From assembly GCF_934560975.1 (NCBI RefSeq), contig NZ_CAKTFO010000034.1, positions 1 to 25,024 of the forward strand: a stretch of 25,024 bases of DNA, written 5' to 3'. The stretch is from an uncultured Sphingomonas sp. Lineage in GTDB: Bacteria; Pseudomonadota; Alphaproteobacteria; Sphingomonadales; Sphingomonadaceae. The notes below the pieces were generated by a model. It had not been told where the DNA came from. It did no database searches and saw nothing but the letters and a program-made list of their open reading frames with translations. Positions 1 to 7,581 of this stretch are shown piece after piece; position 1 is the first letter of the stretch, and each line of letters starts with the position of its first letter. A program made the position numbers and the translations under genes.

Positions 1-1
1 G

Positions 2-265
2 TCCGAGATCCAGCGCAGCGATGACGTGTTCGCCATCTCCGCCTTGTCGGGCGAAGGCGTCGACACGTTGCGCCGGGGCGTTGCCGAGCGGCTGCTGGCG
101 GGGGCCCGCGTCCACCAGATCGATCTTCCGGTCAGCGACGGCGGCGGGATTGCCTGGCTGCACCAGCATGGCGAGGTGCTGAACCAGATCGCCGAGGACG
201 AAACCCTGCGCCTGGACGTGCGGCTGTCGCCTGACGAATGGGCGCGGTTTCAGGCGCGGCGCTGA
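2..265 (+). CDS. hflX: GTPase HflX, C-terminal fragment (5' end outside the window)
   Basis: The reading frame is open from the first bases of the window and ends with TGA at 263-265, so only the last 87 residues are present. The segment FAISALSGEGVDTL is the G5-type 'SALSGEG' element of Era/Obg-class GTPases, and the following tail (ARVHQIDLPVSDGGGIAWLHQHGEVL) fits the C-terminal domain of HflX, which often has a 'GxxxAWLHxxGEVL' pattern in alphaproteobacteria. HflX is a ribosome-associated GTPase that splits stalled or heat-stressed 70S ribosomes. In this class it commonly follows hfq, which would lie to the left of the window. The GTG at 26 is an internal valine, not a start. Identification rests on this tail alone; another Era-like GTPase is possible but less likely. 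Confidence 0.85.
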   Translation, partial: SEIQRSDDVFAISALSGEGVDTLRRGVAERLLAGARVHQIDLPVSDGGGIAWLHQHGEVLNQIAEDETLRLDVRLSPDEWARFQARR

Positions 266-288
266 TCCAAGCGCGTGGCCTTTGGACG

Positions 289-304
289 GTCACGCGGCCG
301 TGAC
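289..304 (+). terminator. Small GC hairpin downstream of hflX
   Basis: GTCACG (289-294) and CGTGAC (299-304) form a perfect 6-bp stem with a CGGC loop, followed by TTCATC. It lies 24 bases after the hflX stop and could end that transcript. There is no real T-tract, so it may only be a 3' stabilising or pausing structure. Confidence 0.4.
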
Positions 305-318
305 TTCATCAGGCTGGC

Positions 319-355
319 CTCCTACTCCCGTTGGTGCCGACAGCGGGAGTAGGAG
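319..355. terminator. Perfect 12-bp inverted repeat between convergent genes
   Basis: CTCCTACTCCCG (319-330) is repeated as its exact reverse complement at 344-355, with a 13-base spacer. It sits between the convergent hflX and S9 peptidase genes, where a bidirectional terminator is expected. No T-run follows on either strand, so termination by folding alone is unproven; the structure could instead be an RNA 3'-end stabiliser. Confidence 0.5.
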
Positions 356-366
356 CCGTCCGGTCA

Positions 367-399
367 GCGCCTCCGGACCTAACCAAGATCCGGAGGCGC
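367..399. terminator. Perfect 11-bp inverted repeat just downstream of the S9 peptidase gene
   Basis: GCGCCTCCGGA (367-377) pairs perfectly with TCCGGAGGCGC (389-399) around an 11-base loop. It lies 7 bases beyond the stop codon of the leftward peptidase gene and is the best candidate for the end of that transcript. It is separate from the 319-355 repeat and has a different stem sequence. Confidence 0.5.
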
Positions 400-406
400 G
401 TCTCCA

Positions 407-2458
407 TCACTGCGCGGCGACGTTGGTGGCCGTTCCGGTGCGATAGCGATCGAACCAGGCCAGGATCGCCGCCGCCTTGGCCGCTGCCTGCGACGGGCGC
501 GCGGCGATGCCGCCATGGCTGGCGCCGGGCACCTTGACCATCGCGGTGGGTACGCCCCGGATCTGCAAGGCGGCGTAATATTGCTCGGATTCGCTAACCG
601 GCGTGCGATAATCCTCGCTGCCGACGACCACCAAAGTGGGTGTTTTGACGTTGCCCACCAAGCTCAACGGCGAGCGGTTCCAATAGCCCATCGGATCCTC
701 CCACGGCTGCTTGGCGAACCAGTAGCGTGAGGTAAAGCCGGTGCCGTCCATGGTCAGCGCCTCGCTGATCCAGTTGATGACCGGCTTCTGCGTCGCCGCC
801 GCCTTGAACCGGTCGTTCTTGCCGACGATCCAGCTGGTTAGCACGCCGCCGCCCGACCCGCCGGTGACGAACAGGTTGTTGGGATCGGCCACCCCGCTGG
901 CAATTGCGGTATCCACCGCCGCCATCAGGTCGTCATAGTCCTCGCCGGGATATTTCTTGTCGATGAGGTTGGCGAATTCATCGCCATAAGAGGTGCTGCC
1001 GCGCGGGTTGGTATAGAGGACCGCATAGCCCCCCGCCGCATAGAGCTGGTAATCTGCGGAGAAGGTCGGACCATAAGCGGTATGCGGGCCGCCATGGATC
1101 TCCAGGATCAGGGGTACGCGCGTGCCGGCGCGGTAGCCGGGCGGCAGCACCAGCCAGCTGTCGATCGCGCGTCCATCGGGTGCCTTGACCGACAGCGGCT
1201 GCATCCGGCCCAGTGTCTTGTAGGCCAGGGTCGTGTCGTTCAGGTGCGTCAGCTGGCGCCCGTTGACGAACAGATCGGCCGGCCGCGCCGCGGTGCCGCC
1301 GGTATAGGCGACCTTGTTGTCGTCCGACACGGTGAAGCTGCCGCCGGTATACGGCCGATCCAGCCCTCCGCCGGCAAGCCCATCCACCACCATCGTCACC
1401 CGTCCGTCGAGCGTAGCGCGGGCCACGCGCTTCTTGGCGTGATCGTCATAGTCGACGAACAGCGAGTGCCCGTCCTTGGCCCAGCGCACCGACTCGATGT
1501 CGCGGTCCAGCGTGGCGGTAAGGCTGCGCGCCCCGCTGCCGTCCCGGTTCATGACGTAGAGGTCGTTGTGAGTGAAGCTGCGATGCTTGTCGTTCGCGCC
1601 GATATAGGCGACCAGCTTGCCATCCGGCGAGAGGGTCGGCTGTGCATCGGCGCCGTAACGCTTGGTCAGCTGCGACAGCTGACCGCTCGCCACGTCAACG
1701 GCATAGATGTCGCTGTCGTTCGGCTCACGCTCCCAATCGACCCCGCGGACTGCGCTGAACAGGATGGTGCGCCCGTCCTTGGACCAAGAGAGTGGCCCGC
1801 CATCGTCGAACGATCCTGAGGTAATCTGGCGCGGCGCGCCGCCATCGGCCGCCACCACGAAGATGTGGTCATGACCGGGCTTCAGATAGCCGCCGCCGTC
1901 CGCGCGATAGGTGACCCGGTCGATTACCTCCAGCGGTTCGGCCCACTTGGCCCCTTCGGGCTTGGCGGGAGCCTTGCCGAGCGTCGTCGCGTCGCCGGGA
2001 ACGCGCATCACATAGGCGATCTGTCGTCCATCCGGTGACCAGGTGATCGCGCCGGGGCTGTCGGGCAGGCCGGTGACCCGCGCCGTCTGGCCGTTGGCCA
2101 TCCACCGGACGTAGATTTGCGGTGAGGCGCCGTCCGCGGCCGAGACATAGGCCAGTCGCTTGCCATCCGCCGACCAGCGCGGCGACGTATGCGAACCGGG
2201 CGTCGCCACCAGCGGCTGTTGCGCACCCGTCCGCACGTCCACGATCCAGATGGTGGAACGGCCGCGATCGGTCATGATGTCCGCAGACTTGCGCACATAA
2301 GCCACCTGGCTGCCATCCGGGCTGATCTGCGGATCGTCGGCTTGCTCCAGATCGAACAGATCCGCGCCGGTGAACAGGCGGGATGGGGCAGGCGCATCGG
2401 CCGCGATCGCCGGCAGGGCGGAACCGGCAAGAAGGGCGGCAAGGGTCAGTCGCAGCAT
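407..2458 (-). CDS. Secreted S9-family prolyl oligopeptidase / acylaminoacyl-peptidase-like serine peptidase
   Basis: A 683-aa protein beginning with a Sec signal peptide (hydrophobic residues 4-19, likely cleavage after AIAA at about 20). Residues about 40-400 contain repeated 'SPDG/SADG/SKDG' WD40-like (PD40, TolB-type) blades that form the beta-propeller limiting substrate access. Residues about 430-675 are the alpha/beta hydrolase peptidase domain: oxyanion-side HGGPH at 455-459, nucleophile Ser535 in GGSGGG, likely Asp616 in GSEDYRTP and His648 in PGASHGG. Length and order match the S9C/S9A dipeptidyl-aminopeptidase/acylaminoacyl-peptidase group, which cleaves short peptides, probably in the periplasm. 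There is no clear Shine-Dalgarno directly before the ATG; the start is fixed by the signal peptide. It is monocistronic between two intergenic regions. The exact peptide specificity cannot be read from sequence. Confidence 0.93.
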   Translation of the reverse strand: MLRLTLAALLAGSALPAIAADAPAPSRLFTGADLFDLEQADDPQISPDGSQVAYVRKSADIMTDRGRSTIWIVDVRTGAQQPLVATPGSHTSPRWSADGKRLAYVSAADGASPQIYVRWMANGQTARVTGLPDSPGAITWSPDGRQIAYVMRVPGDATTLGKAPAKPEGAKWAEPLEVIDRVTYRADGGGYLKPGHDHIFVVAADGGAPRQITSGSFDDGGPLSWSKDGRTILFSAVRGVDWEREPNDSDIYAVDVASGQLSQLTKRYGADAQPTLSPDGKLVAYIGANDKHRSFTHNDLYVMNRDGSGARSLTATLDRDIESVRWAKDGHSLFVDYDDHAKKRVARATLDGRVTMVVDGLAGGGLDRPYTGGSFTVSDDNKVAYTGGTAARPADLFVNGRQLTHLNDTTLAYKTLGRMQPLSVKAPDGRAIDSWLVLPPGYRAGTRVPLILEIHGGPHTAYGPTFSADYQLYAAGGYAVLYTNPRGSTSYGDEFANLIDKKYPGEDYDDLMAAVDTAIASGVADPNNLFVTGGSGGGVLTSWIVGKNDRFKAAATQKPVINWISEALTMDGTGFTSRYWFAKQPWEDPMGYWNRSPLSLVGNVKTPTLVVVGSEDYRTPVSESEQYYAALQIRGVPTAMVKVPGASHGGIAARPSQAAAKAAAILAWFDRYRTGTATNVAAQ

Positions 2459-2782
2459 GGGTGGTCTGAAATCCTGAATGGGTGTGACGCAGCATTGTGG
2501 CTGCCCCAGCCACTCAAGCGCAAGCCGTTACGTACCCGCCGGGTCTATCCTATTCCATTCTGACCGGCCCGTGCACCGTCCAGGCGGCTGCTCCACCCGC
2601 CGAGCACCGCAAAGGTGCCTCTACAGGCGAAGGCTTGGACCCGAGTGCCAGGTAGCTAATCCCCGTTCACGATAATGTATCGATCAATCTGACCTTTTCT
2701 CTTCATTGGAAGTCCGCCAGGGTCGAATTAGGAGCTAGGCGACGCCGCGATGTTGTGCCGGCGTGCGTATAGAGTAGAAACC
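2459..2782. other. Intergenic region between divergent S9 peptidase and small ORF
   Basis: These 324 bases hold no convincing gene on either strand and no tRNA-like or long inverted repeat. They must contain the promoters for the leftward peptidase gene and the rightward small ORF, but I find no -35/-10 pair good enough to call. A short GCACC-GCAAA-GGTGC hairpin near 2604-2618 is too weak to name. Base composition drops towards AT at about 2670-2705, which fits a regulatory region. Confidence 0.5.
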
Positions 2783-2932
2783 ATGTCCCACGATAATCTC
2801 GATTGCTGTCTCGCATTGTTGCGCGAGGCGGACGGCATACTGTTGCAGGAAAAAGAGACGGCATTGGCGTGCCACCTCTCTCTCGTCATAGAACTTCTTG
2901 CGGAAAAGCTCGCTGCGCGACGTGCGGCTTAA
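2783..2932 (+). CDS. Small helical protein of unknown function (49 aa)
   Basis: The likely start is the ATG at 2783; an upstream in-frame ATG at 2750 would add 11 residues. The product is Leu-rich and amphipathic, with the pattern LDCCLALLREADGIL followed by HLSLVIELLAEKLAARR, consistent with two short helices and a soluble helical hairpin. It has no signal peptide or membrane segment. I do not recognise a named family. Regular helical character, GC-ending codons and the stop placed exactly against the end of purB suggest a real small gene. The TAA stop (2930-2932) overlaps the purB stop (2929-2931) on the other strand through a shared TTAA. The Shine-Dalgarno is weak (AGAGTAGAAACC before the ATG). 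Confidence 0.6.
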   Translation: MSHDNLDCCLALLREADGILLQEKETALACHLSLVIELLAEKLAARRAA

Positions 2933-4239
2933 GCCGCTCCGAACACGCGGGCAAAGATCGCATCGACCTGCTTGAAGTGATAGCCGAGGTCGAACCTGTC
3001 CTCGAGTTCGGCATCGCTCAACGTAACCTCGGGATCGGCCTTGAGCAGTTCCAGCAGCGACAGCTGGCCATCCGATTCCCACACCTTCATCGCATTGCGC
3101 TGCACCAGCCGGTACGAGTCCTCACGACTGACGCCCGCCTGGGTCAGCGCCAGCAGCACGCGCTGCGAATGGACAAGCCCGCCCATGCGGTCGAGGTTCT
3201 TCTGCATGCGGTCGGGATAGACCAGCAACTTGTCCATCACGCCGGTCAGGCGGGCGAGCGCGAAGTCGAGCGTGATGGTCGCGTCCGGCCCGATATAGCG
3301 TTCGACGGACGAGTGGCTGATGTCGCGCTCATGCCACAGCGCGACATTTTCCAGCGCCGGCGTCACATAGCCGCGCACCATGCGGGCAAGGCCGGTGAGG
3401 TTCTCGGTCAGCACGGGATTGCGCTTGTGCGGCATGGCCGACGAGCCCTTCTGGCCCGGCGAGAAATATTCCTCCGCCTCCAGCACCTCGGTCCGCTGGA
3501 GGTGACGGACCTCCACCGCAAGCCGCTCGATCGACGATGCGATAACGCCCAGGGTGGCGAAGAACATGGCGTGGCGATCGCGTGGGATCACCTGGGTGGA
3601 GACAGGCTCCACCGACAAGCCCATCTTGTCGGCGACATAGGCCTCCACCTGCGGGTCGATATTGGCGAAGGTGCCGACCGCCCCGGAAATGGCGCACGTG
3701 GCGATGTCCGCCCGCGCCGCCTCCAGCCGCGCGCGGTTGCGGGCGAACTCGGCATAGGCCTCCGCCATCTTGAGGCCGAACGTTACCGGCTCGGCATGGA
3801 TGCCGTGGCTGCGCCCGATCGTGGGGGTCAGCTTATGCTCATAGGCGCGCCGCTTCAGCACCTCCAGCAGCCGGTCGATGTCCGCCAGCAGCAGGTCCGC
3901 CGCGCGGGCGAGCTGCACCGCCAGCGTCGTGTCGAGCACGTCCGACGATGTCATGCCCTGGTGCATGAAGCGCGCATCGTCGCCGACCTGCTCCGCCACC
4001 CAGGTGAGAAAGGCGATCACGTCATGCTTGGTCACCGCCTCGATCGCGTCGATCGCCGGCACGTCGATGGACGGGTTGGTCGCCCACCAATCCCACAGCG
4101 CCTGGGCCGCACCCTTCGGCACCACGCCAAGCTCGCCCAATGCCTCCGTCGCATGTGCCTCGATTTCGAACCAGATGCGGTAGCGGTTCTCGGCATCCCA
4201 GATGGAAACCATTTCGGGGCGCGAATAGCGAGGGATCAT
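2929..4239 (-). CDS. purB: Adenylosuccinate lyase
   Basis: The enzyme catalyses two steps of purine synthesis: SAICAR to AICAR plus fumarate, and adenylosuccinate to AMP plus fumarate, in the cytoplasm. The 436-aa length is standard for the Bacillus-type subgroup. The fumarase/lyase superfamily signature GSSAMPHKRNP is complete at about 265-275, including the flexible catalytic-serine loop. The other conserved regions are MTSSDVLDT (96-104) and GRSHGIHAEP (142-151), with His145 or His148 as the general-acid candidate. The start MIPRYSRPEM is the family's typical N-terminus. It lies 68 bases downstream of radC on the same strand and may be co-transcribed with it; its 3' end runs into the small convergent ORF at 2783. 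Confidence 0.97.
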   Translation of the reverse strand: MIPRYSRPEMVSIWDAENRYRIWFEIEAHATEALGELGVVPKGAAQALWDWWATNPSIDVPAIDAIEAVTKHDVIAFLTWVAEQVGDDARFMHQGMTSSDVLDTTLAVQLARAADLLLADIDRLLEVLKRRAYEHKLTPTIGRSHGIHAEPVTFGLKMAEAYAEFARNRARLEAARADIATCAISGAVGTFANIDPQVEAYVADKMGLSVEPVSTQVIPRDRHAMFFATLGVIASSIERLAVEVRHLQRTEVLEAEEYFSPGQKGSSAMPHKRNPVLTENLTGLARMVRGYVTPALENVALWHERDISHSSVERYIGPDATITLDFALARLTGVMDKLLVYPDRMQKNLDRMGGLVHSQRVLLALTQAGVSREDSYRLVQRNAMKVWESDGQLSLLELLKADPEVTLSDAELEDRFDLGYHFKQVDAIFARVFGAA

Positions 4240-4307
4240 GGGCCGGCCTTTGCAAGGAGAGAAGTCGCCGGCCGGGTAGCAGCGCGACCCCGCCGCTTCA
4301 ATCGATG

Positions 4308-4994
4308 CTACATCAGGCCCTGCGCGCGCAGGCTGACATGCCCCTTGCTGCCGACGATGATATGGTCGTGCACCTGCACGCCGAGCAGCTTCAACGCACC
4401 GACGATCTCGCGGGTGAGGGCGATGTCCTGGCGGGAGGGGGAGGGGTCTCCGCTGGGATGATTGTGGACCAGGATGATGGCGGCCGAGCCCAGCTCCAGC
4501 GCGCGGCGCGCAACCTCCCGCACATAGATGGGCGCCTGATCGATCGATCCTTCCGACACCTGTTCGTCGCGGATCAGCACGTTGCGGCCGTTGAGGTGCA
4601 GCACGCGCGCGCTTTCGGTCATGCGATGCGCCATGGCGGCATGGAGATAGTCGGTCAGCGCCTGCCAGCTCGCCAGCACCGGACGCTGCGCCACCTCGCT
4701 CTTCAACAGGCGCAGCGCGGCCGCCCGCGCGATCTTCATCGCGGCGATGCCGGTTTCGCCCAGGCCCGCCCGCTTCAGGGATTCAGCATCGGCGGAGAAG
4801 ACGCCGCCCAGGCCGCCAAACTCGGCCACCAGCGCACGGGCCTGCGGCTTGGTGTCGCGGCGGGGGGTGACCAGCGCCAGCAGATACTCGATCAGTTCAT
4901 GGTCTAGCAGCGCGTCCGAGCCGCCTTCGATCAACCGGCGTCGCAATCGGGCGCGATGCCCACTGGTATCGGTTGCTGGATCCGCATCGCTCAT
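4308..4994 (-). CDS. radC: RadC/JAB-domain (MPN+) protein
   Basis: A 228-aa protein of the RadC family. Residues about 10-85 form the N-terminal UPF0758/helix-hairpin-helix-like region, and residues about 105-228 the JAB metalloprotease-like domain. The JAMM zinc motif is intact: Glu148 in VSEGS, His177-x-His179 in HNHPSGDPSPS, and Asp190 in RQD. The family was historically linked to DNA repair, but its enzymatic role is unsettled; homologues travel with genome maintenance and mobile-element genes. The start ATG at 4994 gives the usual length. It is the first gene of a possible radC-purB pair and is divergent from the alpha/beta hydrolase with 66 bases between starts, so the two promoters must lie close together there. 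Confidence 0.95.
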   Translation of the reverse strand: MSDADPATDTSGHRARLRRRLIEGGSDALLDHELIEYLLALVTPRRDTKPQARALVAEFGGLGGVFSADAESLKRAGLGETGIAAMKIARAAALRLLKSEVAQRPVLASWQALTDYLHAAMAHRMTESARVLHLNGRNVLIRDEQVSEGSIDQAPIYVREVARRALELGSAAIILVHNHPSGDPSPSRQDIALTREIVGALKLLGVQVHDHIIVGSKGHVSLRAQGLM

Positions 4995-5060
4995 GCAGCT
5001 TTGCTAGCCTGATCGGCGTTGCCTGTCATGAACCTCGCTCGGCAAAGGTATCGGAGTAAC

Positions 5061-5945
5061 ATGGATTATATTTCAACCGCGTTGCTGGACATTGCCTATG
5101 AAAGCGGCGGGCCCGAAGACGGCTTGCCGGTCGTCCTGCTCCATGGCTGGCCCGACGACGCTTTGGGCTGGCGGCGGGTTGCGGCCAGGCTGCACGCGGC
5201 GGGGTTTCGGACCTATGCGCCCTGGCTGCGCGGACATGGCGAAACCCGCTTCCGCTCGGCTGACACCTTCCGGGACGGGCGGGCGGTGGCGCTTGCGCAG
5301 GACGCGCTGGACTTCGCCGATGCGCTGGGTCTGGAGGGGTTCGCCGTGGCCGGGCACGATTGGGGCGCACGCACCGCTTACACCTTGTCCGCGATCGCAC
5401 CCGAGCGGTTGAGTGCCATTGCCGCGCTCGCGCTGGGCTATACGCCGCGCGGGGCCTTTCCGGTTCCCAATTTCGAACAATCGCGGCGCTGGTGGTATCA
5501 ATGGTTCATGACGTTCGATGGCGGTGCGGAGGCACTCGCTGCGGACCCGGTCGGCTTCGACCGGCTGCAATGGGACACATGGGGACCGCCGAACTGGTAT
5601 GAGGAAGCGGACTTTCAGGAGACCGCCAAGAGCTTCCGCAATCCCGACTGGGTTCCCGTGACGCTCCACGCTTATCGCAGTCGCTGGCAGACCGTGCCGG
5701 TGGACCCCGGCTATGCCGCGCTCCAGGCGCGGGTTGCGGATACGGTGCCGCTGGCTACGCCGACGCTGATGATCCAGGGTGCCGCCGATGCCTGCGACCC
5801 GCCGGGGGAAAGCGCGGGTTTGGATGAGTATTTCACGGCCGGCTATCAACGGATCGTGCTCCCCGATGTGGGTCATTTCCCGCAGCGCGAGGCGCCCGAC
5901 GCGGTGGCCGACGCGCTGGTGGCGCATTTCTGCGATCACGCGTGA
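5061..5945 (+). CDS. Alpha/beta-fold hydrolase, epoxide-hydrolase / haloalkane-dehalogenase-like
   Basis: A 294-aa cytoplasmic protein. I chose ATG 5061 because GGAG stands at 5053-5056; the in-frame TTG at 5019 would add 14 atypical residues. The oxyanion motif HGWPD is at 28-32. The nucleophile elbow is GHDWGA with Asp100, the aspartate that attacks the substrate carbon in epoxide hydrolases and haloalkane dehalogenases (serine esterases have Ser here). The acid is probably Asp243 (QGAADACD) and the general base His272 (DVGHFP). The cap region around 140-205 has several aromatic residues (RRWWYQW), so a cap tyrosine for epoxide opening is plausible. HGxP plus a cap Tyr favours epoxide hydrolase over dehalogenase, but the substrate cannot be assigned. 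Confidence 0.88.
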   Translation: MDYISTALLDIAYESGGPEDGLPVVLLHGWPDDALGWRRVAARLHAAGFRTYAPWLRGHGETRFRSADTFRDGRAVALAQDALDFADALGLEGFAVAGHDWGARTAYTLSAIAPERLSAIAALALGYTPRGAFPVPNFEQSRRWWYQWFMTFDGGAEALAADPVGFDRLQWDTWGPPNWYEEADFQETAKSFRNPDWVPVTLHAYRSRWQTVPVDPGYAALQARVADTVPLATPTLMIQGAADACDPPGESAGLDEYFTAGYQRIVLPDVGHFPQREAPDAVADALVAHFCDHA

Positions 5946-5991
5946 GGTGGGCAGCCGCGCGCGCGATGAGGAAGATGAACGGGCGGGTCGG

Positions 5992-6019
5992 TTGACTCGC
6001 ACCCACCCCCTGCTAAAGG
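5992..6019 (+). promoter_or_regulatory. Putative promoter of the F0 ATP synthase operon
   Basis: TTGACT at 5992-5997 matches a -35 box well, and CTAAAGG at 6013-6019 is a plausible -10 region (TAAAGG with 16 bases between). It lies about 75 bases upstream of the atpI GTG, in a 150-base intergenic gap after the alpha/beta hydrolase. Similar TTGACT...CTAAAG pairs are common before sphingomonad housekeeping genes (from memory, not checked). Confidence 0.5.
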
Positions 6020-6095
6020 AACGGCGCCTGACGGGGTTGCCCGCCGGCGCGGCCGACGGCCGACCTGAATCGAACCGGGTCAGCAGGAGGAATGC

Positions 6096-6428
6096 GTGGC
6101 GGCCAACGAACCGGGGCAGGATCCGAACGGCAATTCGTACCCCTTGGGGGATGTCCGGCTTTCGTCGCTGGATGCGCGGCTCAGGGCCGCGACGGATGCC
6201 GGAAAGGCACGGACTGGAGCGGCGCCGCGCAAGCCCGAAAAGGGCTATCGCCAAGGCAGCCGCGTCCTGACCGAGCTGGTTGCCGGCCCTGCCGGCGGAG
6301 CGTTGATCGGCTGGGTCATGGACCGGCTGTTCGGCACCTCGCCATGGCTCCTGTTGGTGATGTTGACCCTGGGGGTTATCGTCGCCTTCCGGAACATCTA
6401 TCGGATTTCGATGCAGCGGCCGGAGTGA
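6096..6428 (+). CDS. atpI: AtpI-type accessory protein of F0F1 ATP synthase
   Basis: A 110-aa membrane protein: hydrophilic N-terminal half (about 1-55), then two transmembrane helices at about 56-78 and 82-103 joined by a short loop (DRLFGTSP). This matches the AtpI (AtpZ-like) family encoded at the head of the F0 operon, which helps assemble the c-ring in several bacteria. The start is GTG 6096, fixed by a strong AGGAGG at 6085-6090 with 5-base spacing; an ATG at 6092 lies in another frame. It begins the operon atpI-atpB-atpE-atpF'-atpF. Sequence conservation in this family is low, so the call leans on topology and position. Confidence 0.92.
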   Translation: MAANEPGQDPNGNSYPLGDVRLSSLDARLRAATDAGKARTGAAPRKPEKGYRQGSRVLTELVAGPAGGALIGWVMDRLFGTSPWLLLVMLTLGVIVAFRNIYRISMQRPE

Positions 6429-6462
6429 TCCGGGCGCCTGCACGCATAGACAGGGGTTGAAA

Positions 6463-7254
6463 GTGGCAACAGAGGGCGGCTCCGGTATCGATCCGATGCA
6501 CCAGTTCCTGGTGGAACCGGTTGCGGGCAGCCAGCTGACGATCGCCGGCTACAATGTCAGCTTCACCAACAGTGCGCTGTTCATGGTGATCACGCTAAGT
6601 GTGCTGTGGCTGTTCATGCTGGGCGGTCTGCGGCGGCAGCTGGTGCCCGGTCGCTGGCAGGCGGCCGTGGAGGGCGTTACCGGCTTCGTGTCCAATATGA
6701 TGGACGCCAATATCGGGCCCAAGGGGCGGGCGTTCACGCCTTATGTCTTCTCCCTGTTCATGTTCATCCTGTTCGCGAACCTGATCGGCCTGTTCCCGCT
6801 GGGGATCGTGCCCGGGTGGCATCCATTCACGGTGACGAGCCACATTACGGTCACCGCCGTGCTGGCCTTTGTCAGCTTCGCGATCGTGCTGATCGTCGGC
6901 TTCGCGCGCCACGGCCTCCATTTCTTTTCGCTGTTCGTGCCGCACGGCACGCCCAAGGTGATGATCCCCTTGATCTTCGTGATCGAGCTGGCGAGCTTCT
7001 TGGTGCGTCCGTTCAGCTTGGGCCTGCGTCTGTTCGTGGCGATGACCGCCGGCCATATCCTGCTCGACGTGTTTGCGAGCTTCGTGGTCCAGGGCTTCAA
7101 CGCCGGCGGCGGACTGGGGGCCGTGGTCAGCGTGTTGAGCTTCGTGATGATCATCGGCATTTCGGCGCTGGAACTGCTCGTTTCCGCGATCCAGGCCTAT
7201 GTATTCGCGCTGCTGACGTCGCTGTACCTCAACGACGCGATCAATCTCCACTAA
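6463..7254 (+). CDS. atpB: F0F1 ATP synthase subunit a
   Basis: The proton half-channel subunit of F0, with about five to six transmembrane helices. I prefer the GTG at 6463 (263 aa) because GGGG at 6453-6456 gives a normal spacing; a TTG at 6457 would add two residues, and ATG 6496 is also possible. The essential stator arginine is present in the helix FSLGLRLFVAMTAGH (Arg189 from this start), the residue facing the c-ring carboxylate. The conserved C-terminal ELLVSAIQAYVFALLTSLYL is intact. It follows atpI by 34 bases and precedes atpE by 31, as expected for the alphaproteobacterial F0 operon. Confidence 0.97.
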   Translation: MATEGGSGIDPMHQFLVEPVAGSQLTIAGYNVSFTNSALFMVITLSVLWLFMLGGLRRQLVPGRWQAAVEGVTGFVSNMMDANIGPKGRAFTPYVFSLFMFILFANLIGLFPLGIVPGWHPFTVTSHITVTAVLAFVSFAIVLIVGFARHGLHFFSLFVPHGTPKVMIPLIFVIELASFLVRPFSLGLRLFVAMTAGHILLDVFASFVVQGFNAGGGLGAVVSVLSFVMIIGISALELLVSAIQAYVFALLTSLYLNDAINLH

Positions 7255-7285
7255 GCTAACCGAAGACACAAGAAGGGAAGACATC

Positions 7286-7516
7286 ATGGATCTCGCATCT
7301 GCCAAGGTGATCGGCGCCGGCCTCGCGGCGATTGGCGTGGGCATGGCCGCGCTGGGCGTCGGCAACGTGTTCGGCTCGTTCCTCGAAGGCGCGCTGCGCA
7401 ACCCGGGTGCTGCCGACGGTCAGCAGGGCCGCCTGTTCATCGGCTTCGCCGCCGCCGAGCTTCTGGGCCTGATCGCGTTCGTGATCGCGATCCTGATCCT
7501 GTTCGTCGTTCAATAA
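7286..7516 (+). CDS. atpE: F0F1 ATP synthase subunit c
   Basis: A 76-aa two-helix hairpin forming the rotating c-ring. Helix 1 is Gly-rich (about 8-33), the polar loop carries RNP (38-40) that contacts the F1 stalk, and helix 2 has the ion-carrying carboxylate Glu58 in GFAAAELLGL. The Gly/Ala-rich helix 1 and hydrophobic surroundings of Glu58 favour proton coupling; I see no clear sodium-ligand set. A good Shine-Dalgarno (AAGGGAAG) precedes ATG 7286. The c subunit is needed in about ten or more copies per complex, and the hairpin right after this gene may help raise its relative expression. Confidence 0.98.
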   Translation: MDLASAKVIGAGLAAIGVGMAALGVGNVFGSFLEGALRNPGAADGQQGRLFIGFAAAELLGLIAFVIAILILFVVQ

Positions 7517-7524
7517 GCCTTGAA

Positions 7525-7551
7525 GGGGAGGGCGCATCCGTGCCCCTCCCC
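7525..7551 (+). promoter_or_regulatory. Intercistronic GC hairpin after atpE
   Basis: GGGGAGGG (7525-7532) pairs with CCCTCCCC (7544-7551) around an 11-base loop, 8 bases after the atpE stop and 30 bases before the next start. There is no T-tract, so it looks like a processing or stabilising element (or partial attenuator) rather than a full terminator, within one operon. Confidence 0.55.
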
Positions 7552-7581
7552 GACACCCATTCACGGCCTGTAAGGAAGCCG

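Noticed and set aside
2803..4461. 552-aa open frame on the plus strand across purB
   Set aside because: It is antisense to purB, His/Arg/Gln-rich with no domain, as expected from the mirrored frame of GC-rich coding DNA. The same holds for long antisense frames over radC, the S9 peptidase, udgX, the radical SAM gene, metG and mltB.
4995..5060. Possible SOS box before radC (GAACCTCGCTCGGCA)
   Set aside because: The second half is GGCA instead of GAAC, so it does not meet the direct-repeat rule.
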